The notes under the pieces are model-generated. The model saw nothing but the letters and a program-made list of their open reading frames with translations, did not search any database and was not told the origin of the DNA. From contig JASXTE010000003.1 of assembly GCA_030280995.1 (NCBI GenBank), forward strand, positions 46,899,297 to 46,963,296: a stretch of 64,000 nucleotides of DNA. Direction: 5' to 3'. This DNA comes from Hemileia vastatrix (taxonomy: Eukaryota > Basidiomycota > Pucciniomycetes > Pucciniales > Zaghouaniaceae). The translations under genes and the position numbers were made by a program. Below, piece after piece: positions 1 to 11,335 of the stretch. Every line of letters begins with the position of its first letter. Positions within the stretch are counted from its first letter, which is position 1.

Positions 1-58
1 CCTGTGGATACCCTCCACCAATCTTTCAAAACTAACTCCAACAACAAAACCCATTCCT

Positions 59-282
59 CAGTTTATAGTCTTGGGGGACTGAGCCAACAGCAATCCTCAG
101 TTTTTAGTCTTGGGGGACTAACACATTGTTCAGTTTAAAGTCTTGACAGACTAATCTTGATAAAGTCTTGAAACCAGCCAGTTTAAAGTCTTGGAGGACT
201 ACCAGAAACCAGATTTCAGTTTAAAGTCTTGATGGACTGTTCTTGAATCCATAGATTTTTCAGTTTAGAGTCTTGATGGAAT
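59..282. repeat. Array of AGTC-N6-GACT inverted-repeat boxes upstream of X2 (copy A)
   Basis: Six copies of a box of the form CAGTTTAAAGTC-N6-GACT start near 59, 98, 131, 179, 217 and 261, spaced 33-48 bp apart. Each core is an inverted repeat with 4-base arms and a 6-base spacer (for example AGTCTTGGGGGACT); the sixth copy has lost its right arm (GGAA). The array lies 150-375 bp upstream of the X2 start codon at 435, so it is placed like a promoter or leader element. Copy B has the equivalent array. Confidence 0.85.
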
Positions 283-434
283 ACCAGAATTTTGCATAAA
301 ATAGGTGCAGCCAATTTCATACACAATACCTCTACAGCCAACCTGCTGAACTTCCACCTTCATTTCATCATCTACCCATCACTGACAAAAATCTCCTTCC
401 TATCTTTTTCCATCATCTTTTCTCACCACAGATC

Positions 435-1980
435 ATGGCTGGATCCCCTGATGTTGACCCCTCTACTCTTCCTTGCTTCAATGCTCCCAAGGACTATGCC
501 TGCAAACAGTGCATACACATGTGCAGACCTTGCACATTCACTCTTCCAACTCCTGAAGCCAAATTCTACAACAGAGCTTATGATTCTTGCTACTCCAAAA
601 AGAAAAAATGTGACAGAGATGCAAACTAACCTATTCCTCCTCCTTTACCTTCTCATAAATACATCTCCAGATCCCCTACCAGATCCCCAGAGCTTGGTCC
701 TTCATCTTCCTCTTTATCTTCAGCACCTTCCAGAAGATCCAGAAGCTCAGCTTCCACAACTCTTCCCAAAAGACCATAGCTTCCCTAGAAACTGCTTTTA
801 TCTCTGCTAAATTAGCTCCAAAAGCTTCAAAATCAGCTCCTAGGCTTCTAGACCACTTCCAGGCAGCCTGCCCGCCTCACTAGACAGTGAAAATCAGGCT
901 CAAAACCTCCAAAAACAACCAGAAAATAGCCAAATTCAAACAATCAAAGAAAACAACTCCACGCAATTACCTCCCACTGCTCCCAGAGAAATGCAGCCAA
1001 CACTTTCAAGGTCCAAAAACTCCAAATTTTCGCAAACTTCTATGAGACCTTCCAGAGGACCCCAGGAAGAAACCAGAGCACCCAAAACTGCACCAAAGCA
1101 ACAACTTTGTCCCCAGTTAAGACAACAAAACTACACCTCTCCTCTGTCAGCCAACTATTCTTCTGACAGTTCCATTCCCTCAAAAGCTCCATCCAGAAGG
1201 GATCAATCTGATTCCAAATCACCCTCTCCTGCTCCATCTTTTAACAACCCTGGTACTCCATCACCAGCACCTCCTCCAGCTGAATCCAACAGAAATATCA
1301 ACCACAACAACAACAGCAATCCCGCTGCTCCAACTAGGCCCCAGTAACATCAGCCTCCTAGTTCACCTTCTCAAAATCTTTTAGAGGAAGACCAAGAGAA
1401 TCCATATCTTTCCCTGATTGAGCAACCTACTATGACCATTCAAAAATCTTCAGAAGTCCAAATTCCGGCTGCTTACAAATTTGATGAGCTTCCAATCTGT
1501 AAGTACCAAATTGATTCATCCCATTTCTTCAACAAATATAATTACTGATCCAATTCTTCTTGTCTAGTTGGCACCCCTCCTCCTGAATTTACTATTGGAG
1601 TTGGCCAACCTCTAGAAACTTCTTTGACCCTGGCTTATGGAGACATAAAACAACACCTAAGCAGCATGTGTTCCAACATGCTAAAAGCATTTTCCCTCCA
1701 TGGAACTTTGAATGACTTTGAAAAATCCCTGAGAAAGCGCCTGTTGGACGACCACTGGAAGATGTCTAGGATCATTAAGCACACCTTCCAACACTCCATT
1801 CCATCCTCTTCTTCTTCCTCCTCTGAACTTCCCTCTAATCCAAATCTTGCCCATTACAATCCATATAATCTCTCCAGCAGGATGCACTTCAAAGAACACA
1901 TTGCTTCCAACAACCCCAACAAAAAAAAACAACATCATAATCCAGACCAGCCTCCAGAAGCTTTATCATCCAGACAATGA
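435..1980 (+). pseudogene. X2 zinc-cluster-like gene of copy A, antisense to its retrotransposon
   Basis: The start codon at 435 begins MAGSPDVDPS. A cysteine cluster follows: CX2CX6C, then fifteen residues, then a second CX2CX6C in which the first Cys has become Tyr. The reading frame stops at 627-629 (TAA where copy B has TAC) and again at 1345-1347 (TAA where copy B has GAA). It also changes frame near 840-890, as copy B does. A 69-bp intron (1499-1567) begins GTAAGT and ends TCTAG, with TTACTGATCC near its 3' end as a possible branch site. Exon 2 (1568-1980) encodes a conserved stretch containing DFEKSLRKRLLDDHWKMSR. The middle is rich in Pro, Ser and Gln. The layout resembles fungal Zn(II)2Cys6 regulators, but the function is unknown. 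This copy is inactivated. Confidence 0.75.
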
Positions 1981-3267
1981 GCTCCTGCAAAAAGATTAGA
2001 AACATAATAATAATAAAAAATAAAAAAAACAATTAATAACTATAAATTCTAATATATATTATTATTATTATTATTATTATTATTTTATTTATTTTATTTT
2101 TTATTTTTTAATCTACTAATATACTAAAATTAAAAATTGATAAATAAAATAAAATAATAATAAATGAAATAAAATAAAATTTAAAAAATAATACAAATGG
2201 TATCCCCCAGCCAATTGATGAGCTGATCCCCTGATACCTCGCCCACATCTAAGTGCACCTTGATGTGGATACACCTTAAAAAATTTAAAAAATTTGAAAT
2301 AAGAAACAAAAATTAAGGGTAATAATGAGAATAAAAAATAAAAAATGAAATTAAAGAAAATAAAAATAAAATAAACTAAAATGATAAAATAGCATTGCCC
2401 GGCCAATTGATGGGCCTTTCCCCACCAATGCTTGCCCACATCCAGGTGAACCTGATGTGGTAACACCCTATATTTTTGATTTTATAATTTTAACAACCCC
2501 CATAAAAAAATTGAAAGAAAAAAAGAGAAAAAAGAAAATAATCTAAAACTACTATCTAGCAAAACATAACTACAAAATCAAGACAGTCCAGATCCATAGA
2601 TGGTCCAGTAAGAGAAAGTCCGGTACATAGGAATGATCACTGGTTGGGCTCCCTCCAATAAGTAAAAATGATGGGAGACCACCAGTGATCCACTGCCAAT
2701 CTAAAAGAACCAAAGATAAAGAAGCCAGTCCCAAACCAGTTTAAAGTCATAGTGGACTTGAAACCTGAATAATAAACAACAGAACTAGAATTCAACTAGG
2801 AAAAACAAAAGACTTGAGACAGACATTCTGGGGTAACTGTTCTCCATAGCAGCCAGCTCATCAGCTACCCCCACACTTGCCAAAATAAAATCTAGAAGCC
2901 CCCCTGAGTACCTTCTAACAAAAACACAACATCCAACACAATAAACCAAAACCAATAAGAGTGAAAAGTCCAGCACTTGAAAACCAAAGGAAATTCCTGT
3001 TTAAAGTCATAGAGGAATAAAACCTGTGAAATGACACCAATATAAGGGTTCAACCAAATTAAGAGAAAGGGTTGAAAACAGACAATCTGGGGTAACTATT
3101 CTACAGAGAAGCCAGCCCATCAGTTACCCCTACACTTGCCAAGATCAAATCCAGAAGCCCCACCCATGGGTACCTTCTAACAAAAAGTTTCCAACACAAA
3201 AGTTGCTCTAAAACACAAAAAATACAAAAATTTAAAGAACATTCCATAGTTTATCCTCATTGCGGAG
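1981..3267. other. 3' non-coding part of copy A: A/T tract, duplicated blocks and hairpins
   Basis: No gene seen. After the X2 stop comes an ATT/AAAT-rich tract (1998-2190). Two related blocks of about 75 bp (2205-2280 and 2393-2465) share GCCAATTGATG(A/G)GC and CCCACATC...GATGTGG and lie about 185 bp apart. Two stretches (2820-2880 and 3078-3135) can fold into hairpins with arms GGGGTAACT and AGTTACCCC around a loop containing a GCCAGCYCATCAG-type sequence. Single AGTC-N6-GACT boxes occur near 2746 and, decayed, near 3006. The same parts in the same order occur in copy B. Confidence 0.7.
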
Positions 3268-4640
3268 TCAATCTTCTTCATGTCTAGTGCCTATGGGATA
3301 GAACCTCTTCACCTAATCTGCAGCCACTCTCTTCTTGAAGACTGCTCCATCCAACTCTTCCAAAACATAAGAACCTCCAGACACCTGAGATCTGACTCTG
3401 TAAGGTCCATTCCATCTGTCAGCAAACATTTTTCCCCACTGACTCTCCAAACTTCTATTATACACCAAAACCAAACAACCAGGTTTCAAGGGATTCCTGA
3501 TTCTATGAGCCAACTTCATGTCCCAGTATCTGACTGATTGATTCCTAATCCTCATCATTCTAGAGTATGCCTTCTCTTGACATTCCTCTCTACATTCCAA
3601 CTGTTGCATCCTGGCACAGAGCAATTATTCTGTTGAGTGCACCTCATCCCAATCAATTCCAAGAAAAGAGACAGCTTCCAAGTCCACTGGTAGAACAGAT
3701 TTCTGACCAAACATTAACTCATAAGGAGAATAGCCAGTTGTCCTCTTCACAGTGACCCTATCAGCAAATAACACCAAGGGTAAATAATGCCTCCACTTTT
3801 CAGCACTATCCTCACACATCTTTACAAAAGCATTCTTGATAACTTGATGGCCTCTTTCAACCATGCCTTCACCTTCAGGATAATAAGGTGTAGCCACTAT
3901 AACTTTAGAACCAACACTAGCCACAGCTTCTTTAAATTCGGCATTAAACTCTGGCCCTCCATCAACAGTCACCAACTTCATCAACCCATACCTATAAATC
4001 CACTCCTTCTTCAAAAACTCTGCCACATTCTTGGCAGTCAAATTAACCAGAGGCACTGCCTCAACCCAACGAGATAAATCATCCCTAGCAACAATCAAGT
4101 ATTTATACCTTCCCTCTTTAATATTGATAGCATCCAGACTGACCCTTCCAAAAACAGTTGTTTCACCAGTAGCACGGCGGACCTCTTTAGGTTTCAAGTG
4201 ACTTCTTCTTTGACATTCTTCACAAGATTGAACCCAACCCTGCACAGCCAACTTCATACCTGGCCACTAAAATCTGTCAGCTACTCTTCTATAAGTCTCC
4301 CCAAAGCCTCTATGACCAAGGTCTTCATGCAAAGACTTCAAAACCAATTCTTGACCCTTCTTCTGAGTCACCACCACTTGAGGATTAGGATGTCTCCTCC
4401 TCATCAACCGCCTTCCTGACACATAAAATCCAGGACTCTTCTTCTTGATTGCCAACAAAGTATCATCATCACAACTATCTGGCCTCTGCAAGGTCAACAG
4501 ATATTCCACCAAAATAAAATAAAACCCAGACTGACCCCAGGTCTTATCTTCAAAATCCGACAAAACAACATCCAAGGGTACAATTCTGTCATCAAAATCA
4601 CCAGTGTGAACATGAGCCAATTGAGCAGCCCAACCAGGAC
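3268..4640 (-). pseudogene. Integrase domain of Pol, copy A
   Basis: The integrase inserts the DNA copy into the genome. Visible parts in order: a zinc-binding HHCC domain (HEDLGH with HX4H, then CEEC), the core with catalytic residues D (SLDAIN), D (TVDGGPEF) and E (GMVERG), and a C-terminal part with FADRWNGPYRVRSQVSGGSY that matches the GPY/F module of Ty3/gypsy integrases. Only two stops interrupt it: TAG just before WPG, where an aromatic residue is usual, and TAA at 3623-3625 where copy B has GAA. No chromodomain follows. It ends about 3.3 kb before the left edge, which leaves room for the extra X region. Confidence 0.88.
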
Positions 4641-4721
4641 ACCAATCCTTAAATTTTGGAACGTTCTTCTCTTTCTACTGAACCTTGTGAGAATCCAGTT
4701 CACTAACAAAAACACCCATTT

Positions 4722-6244
4722 TTAATTTTGAGCTGTCCCAAACAACAACTCCATCTTCATCAACAAAAACATCCCGATCACCAGAATCAAGATCAGATCT
4801 AGCCAGTTTAGCCTCTTGGGAAGGTCAGAAAAATCTTCAGCAGCCTTAGTGCTGGCCCTAACCACTGGAACATCTTCATCAAACTCTTCAGCCTCAGAAT
4901 CTTCATCTGTAGGTGGCCTCCTTGATAATCCATCAGGCATTGTAAAAGTTTCGCCTGGTTTGTGTACCAAGTCAAAAGAAAAATGTTGAATAAATGCCAC
5001 CCACCTAGTCGTTGGAGCATTTGGAAGACTAGGCGTATTGATCATCTGAACCAAAGATTTTGCATCCACCTGCAGCTCAAAATGCTGCCCCCACAAAACT
5101 GTTTGTAGCTTCTTTAAAATTTTTGCTACACCACACAATTCCAACTTAGGTTGAGAATACCTAGATCCCACCTCATTAAACACCACAGACTCATATTGTA
5201 CTGGCCTGACCCTCCCAGTTTTATCCTCCTGAGACAAAACAGCACCAGCAGCAATATAGCTTGAGTCCACTTCCAGATAGTTTTTTCCAGCACCAACACC
5301 ATAATCCAACTTATGAAGAACAATATCTTCACCAACAACCCTTTTCAACTTCTGAAAAGCCACTTCAAACTCTTCATTCCATTCCCAATCTGCATCTTTC
5401 CTGGTCAACCTCCTTAAAGGTGATGCCAAAAAAGAAAAATCCTTAATAAAAATCCCAACATATACACACACACCCAATAATCCCCTGACTTCAGTAGTAT
5501 TTTTAGGCCTTGGACATGACTGAATTTTATTAATTTTTTCTTTGCCATAATCCTTCCCTCTTTACATACCAAATGACCAAGAATTTCCAAAGCAGGAACA
5601 CAACAACAGAATTTTGACCCTGAAATGGTCAAAACAGCCTCTTCAATACTAAACAACATTCTCTCTAGAGTTATTGCATATTCCCAAACAAACCTCCTTA
5701 TGCCAGGGTTCTCCGCTAACACCTCATTACCATAATTGGTGGATGGTTCTTTAATTCCACCATCATCAATAAAAATACCAGCATGAGTAGGAACCTCATC
5801 GTGAAAAATCCAAGCCATCTGTGCTTGATATACTGCCACTGAATTAGTTGCTCCTTGAGGCAAGCTAGTGAGCTGAAATCTTCCCAAAGGAGTCTCAAAA
5901 GTTGTGAGAGGCCTTGAATCTCTATGAAGTTCCCTCTCATCATATCCACCCATAATATCACCCAAACCAAAACACACCCTTCCAGCAAAAGCTTCAACGA
6001 AATCCTCTGCACTTGGTGGCATACAAGCGTCCTTGATAGTGACTCTATTCAAGGCTCTAAGATCATGAACCACCCTCAACTTTCCATTCTTCTTCTTTAC
6101 ACAGAAAACCGGACTTGAGTAGCTGGATGTCGATTGCTTGTATAACCCAGTCCTGACTCTTTCCCTAACAATCTCCACAAAATCCTCTCTGATAGCAGCT
6201 GGAATTGGAATAGGGTGGATTTGCCAAGGTTCATGACAAACCAC
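4722..6244 (-). pseudogene. Reverse transcriptase and RNase H of Pol, copy A
   Basis: The RT copies element RNA into DNA and the RNase H removes the RNA strand. RT motifs include SPVFCVKKKNGKLRVVHDLR, LTSLPQGATNSVAVYQ and the active-site box FIDDGG, the family's version of YXDD. RNase H follows with EVDSSYIAAGAVLSQEDKTG, PKLELCGVAKILKKLQ and LVHKPGE. A frame change near 5430 separates RT from RNase H. After LVHKPGE an acidic linker (DEDSEAEEFDEDVP) leads toward integrase. Copy B is missing this linker and the start of integrase. Confidence 0.88.
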
Positions 6245-7310
6245 AGTGATTAAGTAAGGTTACCCATAAGAGTGCTTCAAAAGACCCCTTTCCTCCTCAA
6301 CAAAAGCCACAGCTTTTTCCCTTAGCACAATAATGTGCAAAAGCAACTTCTTTTCTTCTTCAGACAACCACCCATCAGGACCAAAATTAACAACCTTCAG
6401 TCTTTCTGCAGTTACCCTAGCAGTCTCTACAAATTCTGGAGGATTCTTCACCAATGAATTACAGTACGGATCTCTTGAAAAAGGAGGTCTCTTCAAGGGT
6501 GGATTCAAACCAACAGGCATAGGCTCATTAACAGGCCTAATCTTCTGCGCTACCTTCTTATACTTTGCTGCTCCACCTTCAACTTGAGGGATTTTCAGGA
6601 AATCTTCACCACCAGACCTGGAACAAAAACCAAGGGTTTCCCCATTTCTCACATGTGTGGCCAAGGTAATGTTTTTGAAAGGTGTAGAAGAAACCCTAGC
6701 GGTGCACAATTGGGAGGACTTACTTTTAGACCCCAATCTCACCACTCCAAAACTTTTCCGCAATTGATAATCTTCATCTTCACTTTTCTCTTCCAAATCT
6801 TCAAATCTTGATTCATCTTCAGAATAAACTCATTTAAAATTGTGCAGTTTATCCTCATGCTGGAGGCCCAAAAATAGATCTTGATGATCCTATTTCTTCA
6901 TAATTTTCTGCAGTTTAATCTCATGCTGGAGGCTCAAAAATTGATTTTAATGATCTTCTTTTTTCATAATTTTCTGCAGTTTAACATCATGCTGGAGGCC
7001 AAAAATTTGATCTTGACAATCTTCACAAAAATATTTTGAATCTTCTTTCTTCATCATCTTAAGATTTTTTTCTTGATTTTCTTGAATTATCTTGAAATTT
7101 TTATCTTCTTTTCTTAAGTTTTCTTCTGACCTAAAAAAATAACCTTGGGTTTCCCCAATGATCACAGGTGTGGCCCAGGTAATGTTTTTGAAAGGTGTAG
7201 AAGAAACTCTAGCGGTGCACAATTTGGAGGACTTACTTTTAGACCCAAATCTCACCTCCCCAAAACTTTTCTGCATATCCTTCAATAAAGACATATAACC
7301 AATATTCTTC
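6245..7310 (-). pseudogene. Protease-RT spacer of copy A with internal duplication
   Basis: This is a spacer of unknown function. It contains two diverged copies of a segment of about 45 residues marked by SKSKSS(K/Q)LCTARVSSTPFKNIT (7130-7290 and 6625-6770). Between them is a 66-bp (22-residue) tandem repeat of the GLQHDVKLQKIMKKEDHQ type: CAGTTT marks recur at 6845, 6911 and 6977. The part nearest RT contains KPPFSRDPYCNSLVK. The same arrangement occurs in copy B, so the duplication is older than the split between the copies. Confidence 0.6.
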
Positions 7311-7520
7311 CTTGAGCTTGAATTAAAAATAATTAAGAATCTTGAGAGAGAACAGAGACTTGATAAAAAATTTGATTAATACTTGCAGAGAAGAGAAACC
7401 TTAAAAAGAGAAAGTTAAAAATCCACTTGGTATATCTCCAAGGGAGCTGACCTACTACAACCTGGGATTTCCTCATCTTGGGGAGAGGTTGTAGCACTAG
7501 GGTTATCAGCCCTCATTACT

Positions 7521-8096
7521 CTAAAAAAGACAGACTCTCAATAGAGCCTGAGCCACACTCCAAAAAACCAGAGGCAGCACCAACTTCTTTCCTTCTCCTG
7601 CAACAATCCATGCACTGGCACATTGAGATAAACCAGGCCTGGTCTCCCAACCATCCTCTCCAGGGGATGATAACCTCATGTGAAGCCTCCTTTCCTCTTC
7701 ACCAGTCAACTCCAAGCTGATTCTTAACTCAAATTGATAACCAATTCTTGCCTTAAAATCCATCAAGAATGGCCCACCCAAAACATCTTTAACTGTTCTC
7801 TTAGCAATATAAAAATGAACCTTCCCTGAGACTCCACCAACATTTAAATTCATAAACTCAGAATTTCCAACCAATTCAGTGACATGGCCACCGATCCCTC
7901 TCAAATTCCCACCAATACCAGTTTTGGTGGGGAGGCCTGAATGAGTAGCCTCAAACAAAGAAATCAGGTTTATCTGAGAACCTGAATCCACCAATGCCCT
8001 TGCCTCCCTGCTATTCAGAGTGACATTGACATATCCCAGAGGAGCAGAAAAATGAGTTTCAAACCCCTCACCAAACTTTTCTGAAGAATCACAGAT
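7521..8096 (-). pseudogene. Retroviral-type aspartic protease, copy A
   Basis: The active-site motif is ALVDSGSQINLIS and the flap-distal motif is VLGGPFLMDF, as in retropepsins, which cut the Gag-Pol polyprotein. It continues in frame with the gag linker, being separated from it only by a TAA where copy B reads TAC. This suggests gag and protease were one polyprotein. The C-terminal end breaks up near 7521. Confidence 0.8.
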
Positions 8097-9895
8097 TTAT
8101 TCCACCTCCCCAGAAGAAACTCTTCTCCTGGTCAACAACCTTTTCTGTCTATCAGCCAACCCTGGACTGATAGCATACAATTCCCCATAAGAAAGGGAAA
8201 CCTGACCCTGATTCATCCTTTCCAAGACAGAGTCCATAACATTAACTTGAACAGAAACTACTGGCCTCTCAAAGTGAGCTCTTTGCTTCACTACCTTTGT
8301 CCTAGAAGCTTCTTGAGGACCAGCACCACCAACAGACTTACCATTAACAGGGACCAAACCAGATCCCTCCCCAGAACCTCTAACTCCGGCAGGCTTTGGC
8401 AATGAAGCCAAAGGGACATCCTCCTCAGAGTCAGAATCAACCTCCATTGGAATTAGCTCACCATTCATGTCCAATGCACCAAAACTAGGAAGGCCCATAT
8501 CAGCCATACCCTTCAGCATCCTGTACAGCTCCTCTTTGCTGTACCTCTTCCTAGCTGCACTCAGATTAGGATCTACCTTTGAAGCATTTGGCTTTGGTTG
8601 GGCCTGAGAACTGCTCTTAGGCCTTCCCACCTTCACTGCTTCCACATCATAAACACCAGCGAAGCATTCTCCACTTGACTGTCCACCACAGGAATAAACT
8701 CCAAACCACTAAAGGAAGTAGAAAAAGAGACCTTATTGACCTCCTTCCCCTTTCCCTTGACATCATCATCCTCCTTACCTGAAGACTTCCCCTGATAAGG
8801 AATCTCTTCAAACCTTAGCCTCTTTTGATTGAGACCACCTCTTCTCCTAACCAAATTAACAGGAGCCTGTCCTTCACTGGGCTTCACGAATGAACCATCA
8901 GGGAACTTGAAAACCCTGCCATCAAATTCCACCTTTCCTTCAGACACATCTCTGTTCAATGCCCAAAAATCATTGGAGCTGTGCCCCCTCCTGCTGCAAT
9001 AAGAGAAAACCCAAGTATCACTCCTACCAGCCCTCCTATCAAAATCTCTAGGCTGAGAAGGTGCCCTATTGACCTTTTTAGCCTCCTAAACAAAAATATG
9101 CAGCTGCTTTGTTAGATCAGCCAACTGCTCCACTACTGGGTCCTTCTCCTGTTTGGCAACCTGCACCATATTCTTCTCCTCCTTCTTATACACAACTTCC
9201 TCTTCAGCTAAAGCCTCACTGACTTTGCTGACATATTTAGAACACCCCTCCTGATAGGTGTCCACAGCAAATAACTTAGAATGGGCCTCAACAGCCTCCT
9301 TCACCTTATCCAAGGCAGGCAACTTCTGGTCCCCATTAGTAAGAGTCTTCATCAAGTCCTTCCTTGAAAGCTCCTTCAACACATCCATCCTGACATCTCT
9401 AGCCAGGGCAGACCAAAAAACATCCTTGGCAGAATTTTCATTTGCCAGCTCCTCCACTTCCACCAAGTATTCCACCACAGGATTAAACTTTAGCAGAAAC
9501 CTTCTGTAACTATGCAAGTTACCAACACCACCATAAGATTGCCATTCACTGACAACCTTATTCAGATCCAACATAGTGAACCTGACACCCCATCTATCTA
9601 CCATCTCCATGCTCAACAACTTCCAATCCCTCTTCTTGTAGCCAGACATGGCCAAAATCTCCTTCTCCACTGCCCTATCACCAATGAAGAAGAAAATCTG
9701 CTTCACCATATCCAGGTAAGAAGCACCATCCACTCCAGAAGCAGTTTCATACTTCTCCAGAAACCACTTGACATCCTCCCCATTAAACTTGGTAACATCT
9801 CAAGTTTTAATCCTAACACACTCCATGACCATCACAGCAGGAGGACCATCTCCCCCACTGACAGTCACCACAGGAATAGAGGATCCAGAAGCCAT
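8097..9895 (-). pseudogene. Gag of copy A
   Basis: Gag forms the particle and binds the RNA. From the ATG at 9895 the frame reads MASGSSIPVVTVSGGDG and hits TGA at codon 32 (9802-9800). Copy B has the same TGA. The capsid-like region follows (SYLDMVKQIFFFIGDRAVEKE, WQSYGGVGNLHSYRRFLLKF). Next comes a single zinc-knuckle-like site, FX2CX4HX4F, in which the first and last Cys are lost, and then an acidic, Pro-rich linker (MEVDSDSEEDVPLASLPKPAG) leading to protease. A frameshift lies near 8640. Confidence 0.75.
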
Positions 9896-9965
9896 TCCTC
9901 TAGACCAAAACACCAAAAAGAGCCAACCAAAGAAAACAGAGATTCCAAAAAAACTAGCAAGTTTT

Positions 9966-9983
9966 ACCCCATGTTGGGTGCCA
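9966..9983 (-). promoter_or_regulatory. Primer binding site of copy A
   Basis: Read on the minus strand it is TGGCACCCAACATGGGGT, four bases after the LTR end. Copy B has TGGCGCCCAACATGG. TGGCGCCCAAC is the start of the well-known retroviral binding site for lysine tRNA (1,2 type), so reverse transcription probably starts from a lysine tRNA. Confidence 0.65.
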
Positions 9984-9987
9984 GAAA

Positions 9988-11059
9988 TTTAGACAATCCT
10001 ATAGTACTAGCTATAGGCCTTGACCAAGGGAGTTGGAGAAAAACCAGAGAGAAAATCCCCTATCCCTTTAGAAAAATAGTGTGAGATTTACTTGCTAAAG
10101 TAAGTTGGTTCCTGTTTTCTAAACCCCTTTTTCAACACATTTGACTGCTTGACGAGCCAAGAAATTAGTCACCAGACAGACTACCAGGCCAAAGAACTGA
10201 AATGTAGACCAATGTCCACAACAGAGAAAGCAAAGATACTTGATGTGGGCTACAAATCCACACCAGAGACAGCAATAATACTTGATATACCTAGCAAGAC
10301 TATACCAGAGAGCCTGTTTCTAAAGTTGAGTTAAATGAAGAACTAACCTTGCAACAAACTAAGCCAATTGTGGCCAATAAACAGCAAAAACTGAGTGAGG
10401 AACAAGGATATCACCTCCGGATGGTTGTATGATAATTAAAGTTGCCCCAAACTTTCTTATTCACTATGTACACACAGAACACTATCTAAGAGCCCATGCA
10501 CACCCACAAATATGGCGCCTGTACCTGCCAAATTGAATAAAAAAACCTTTAGAAGCGCTCCCCAACCTTTTAAAACAGAGGCGGGCGGGCTGCCTGACAT
10601 CAGATGTGCCGCCTGAAGCCAGAAAACCAATAAAACAACTAATCTATTTAAAAAAATTAGCTACAACTACTAAAAACTTTAAAACACGGAATTTCACTAT
10701 AACAACGTTGTGACATGAAATATAGAGAAACATTAGCCCTATCCAATGGTACTAAGCACTTAACCCTAAGACTTAATGTTAGCCCGTAAAACACGAAAAA
10801 CAAAATTAAACAGCTATCTTTTATAAATGAAAAATGAGGAAACGACCCCTTAAAACTTAGAGTATAAAAAATGTCTTCAAGCCATAAAATATAGAGAAAA
10901 ACCGGGGCTATCCAATGATAGTACCCACTTACCGGCATACCCAATATCCACGGAATAAAGCCAGAAAAATACCCAATTCTTTAACAGATGTCATTTAAGA
11001 CATGCACAAACAGCACCAAATCACACAACAAAGGCCCCTGCCAAAGTTGGAAGACCACA
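9988..11059 (-). repeat. 5' LTR of copy A
   Basis: On the minus strand it runs from TGTGGTCTTCC (11059) to ATTGTCTAAA (9988); the last bases are CTACA in other copies. It aligns along its whole length with 24984-26074, 35666-36738 and 39512-40600. A G/C-rich block near 10575-10620 stands out from the A/T-rich surroundings. The bases outside (11060-11063) are CCGT. Confidence 0.9.
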
Positions 11060-11335
11060 CCGTAAAATACAAAAAACAAAATTAAACAGCTATCTTTTGT
11101 AACTGAAGAATAAGGAATTGACAACTTAAAACTTAGAATATGAAAAATATTAACAAGACAAGAAATATATAAAAAAACTGGGGCTATCCAATGATAATAC
11201 CCACATACCCTCAGTCCCAATATCCACAGAATAAATCCAGAAAAATACCCAATTCTTCAACAGATGTCAATTAAGACATGCACAAAAAGCGCAAAAACAC
11301 ACAACAAAGGCCCCTGCCAATGTTAGAAGATCAAA
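11060..11335 (-). repeat. Family I LTR fragment that copy A landed in
   Basis: This repeats the first part of the family I LTR (the equivalent of about 10783-11059), starting inside it at CCGTAAAATAC and ending at the LTR start (TTTGATCTTC, decayed from TGTGGTCTTC). It is best explained by copy A inserting into an older LTR of its own family. A local tandem duplication is the alternative. Confidence 0.75.

Larger units (their letters stand above)
1..11059 (-). mobile_element. Family I Ty3/gypsy LTR retrotransposon, copy A (partial)
   Basis: Reading right to left, the order is 5' LTR (9988-11059), primer binding site, gag, aspartic protease, reverse transcriptase, RNase H, integrase, then 3.2 kb of extra sequence carrying an opposite-strand gene (X2). 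The 3' LTR lies beyond the left edge: base 1 corresponds to about base 34695 of copy B, roughly 970 bp short of that copy's 3' LTR. The gene order PR-RT-RH-INT makes it Ty3/gypsy. Unlike families II-IV the integrase ends without a recognisable chromodomain. Several frameshifts and stops break pol, so this copy is probably dead, but it keeps the integrase part that copy B has lost. Confidence 0.9.

Noticed and set aside
10657..11220. Two open frames of about 80-95 codons on the minus strand
   Set aside because: They lie entirely inside the family I LTR and its fragment; their similarity to each other is the LTR duplication.
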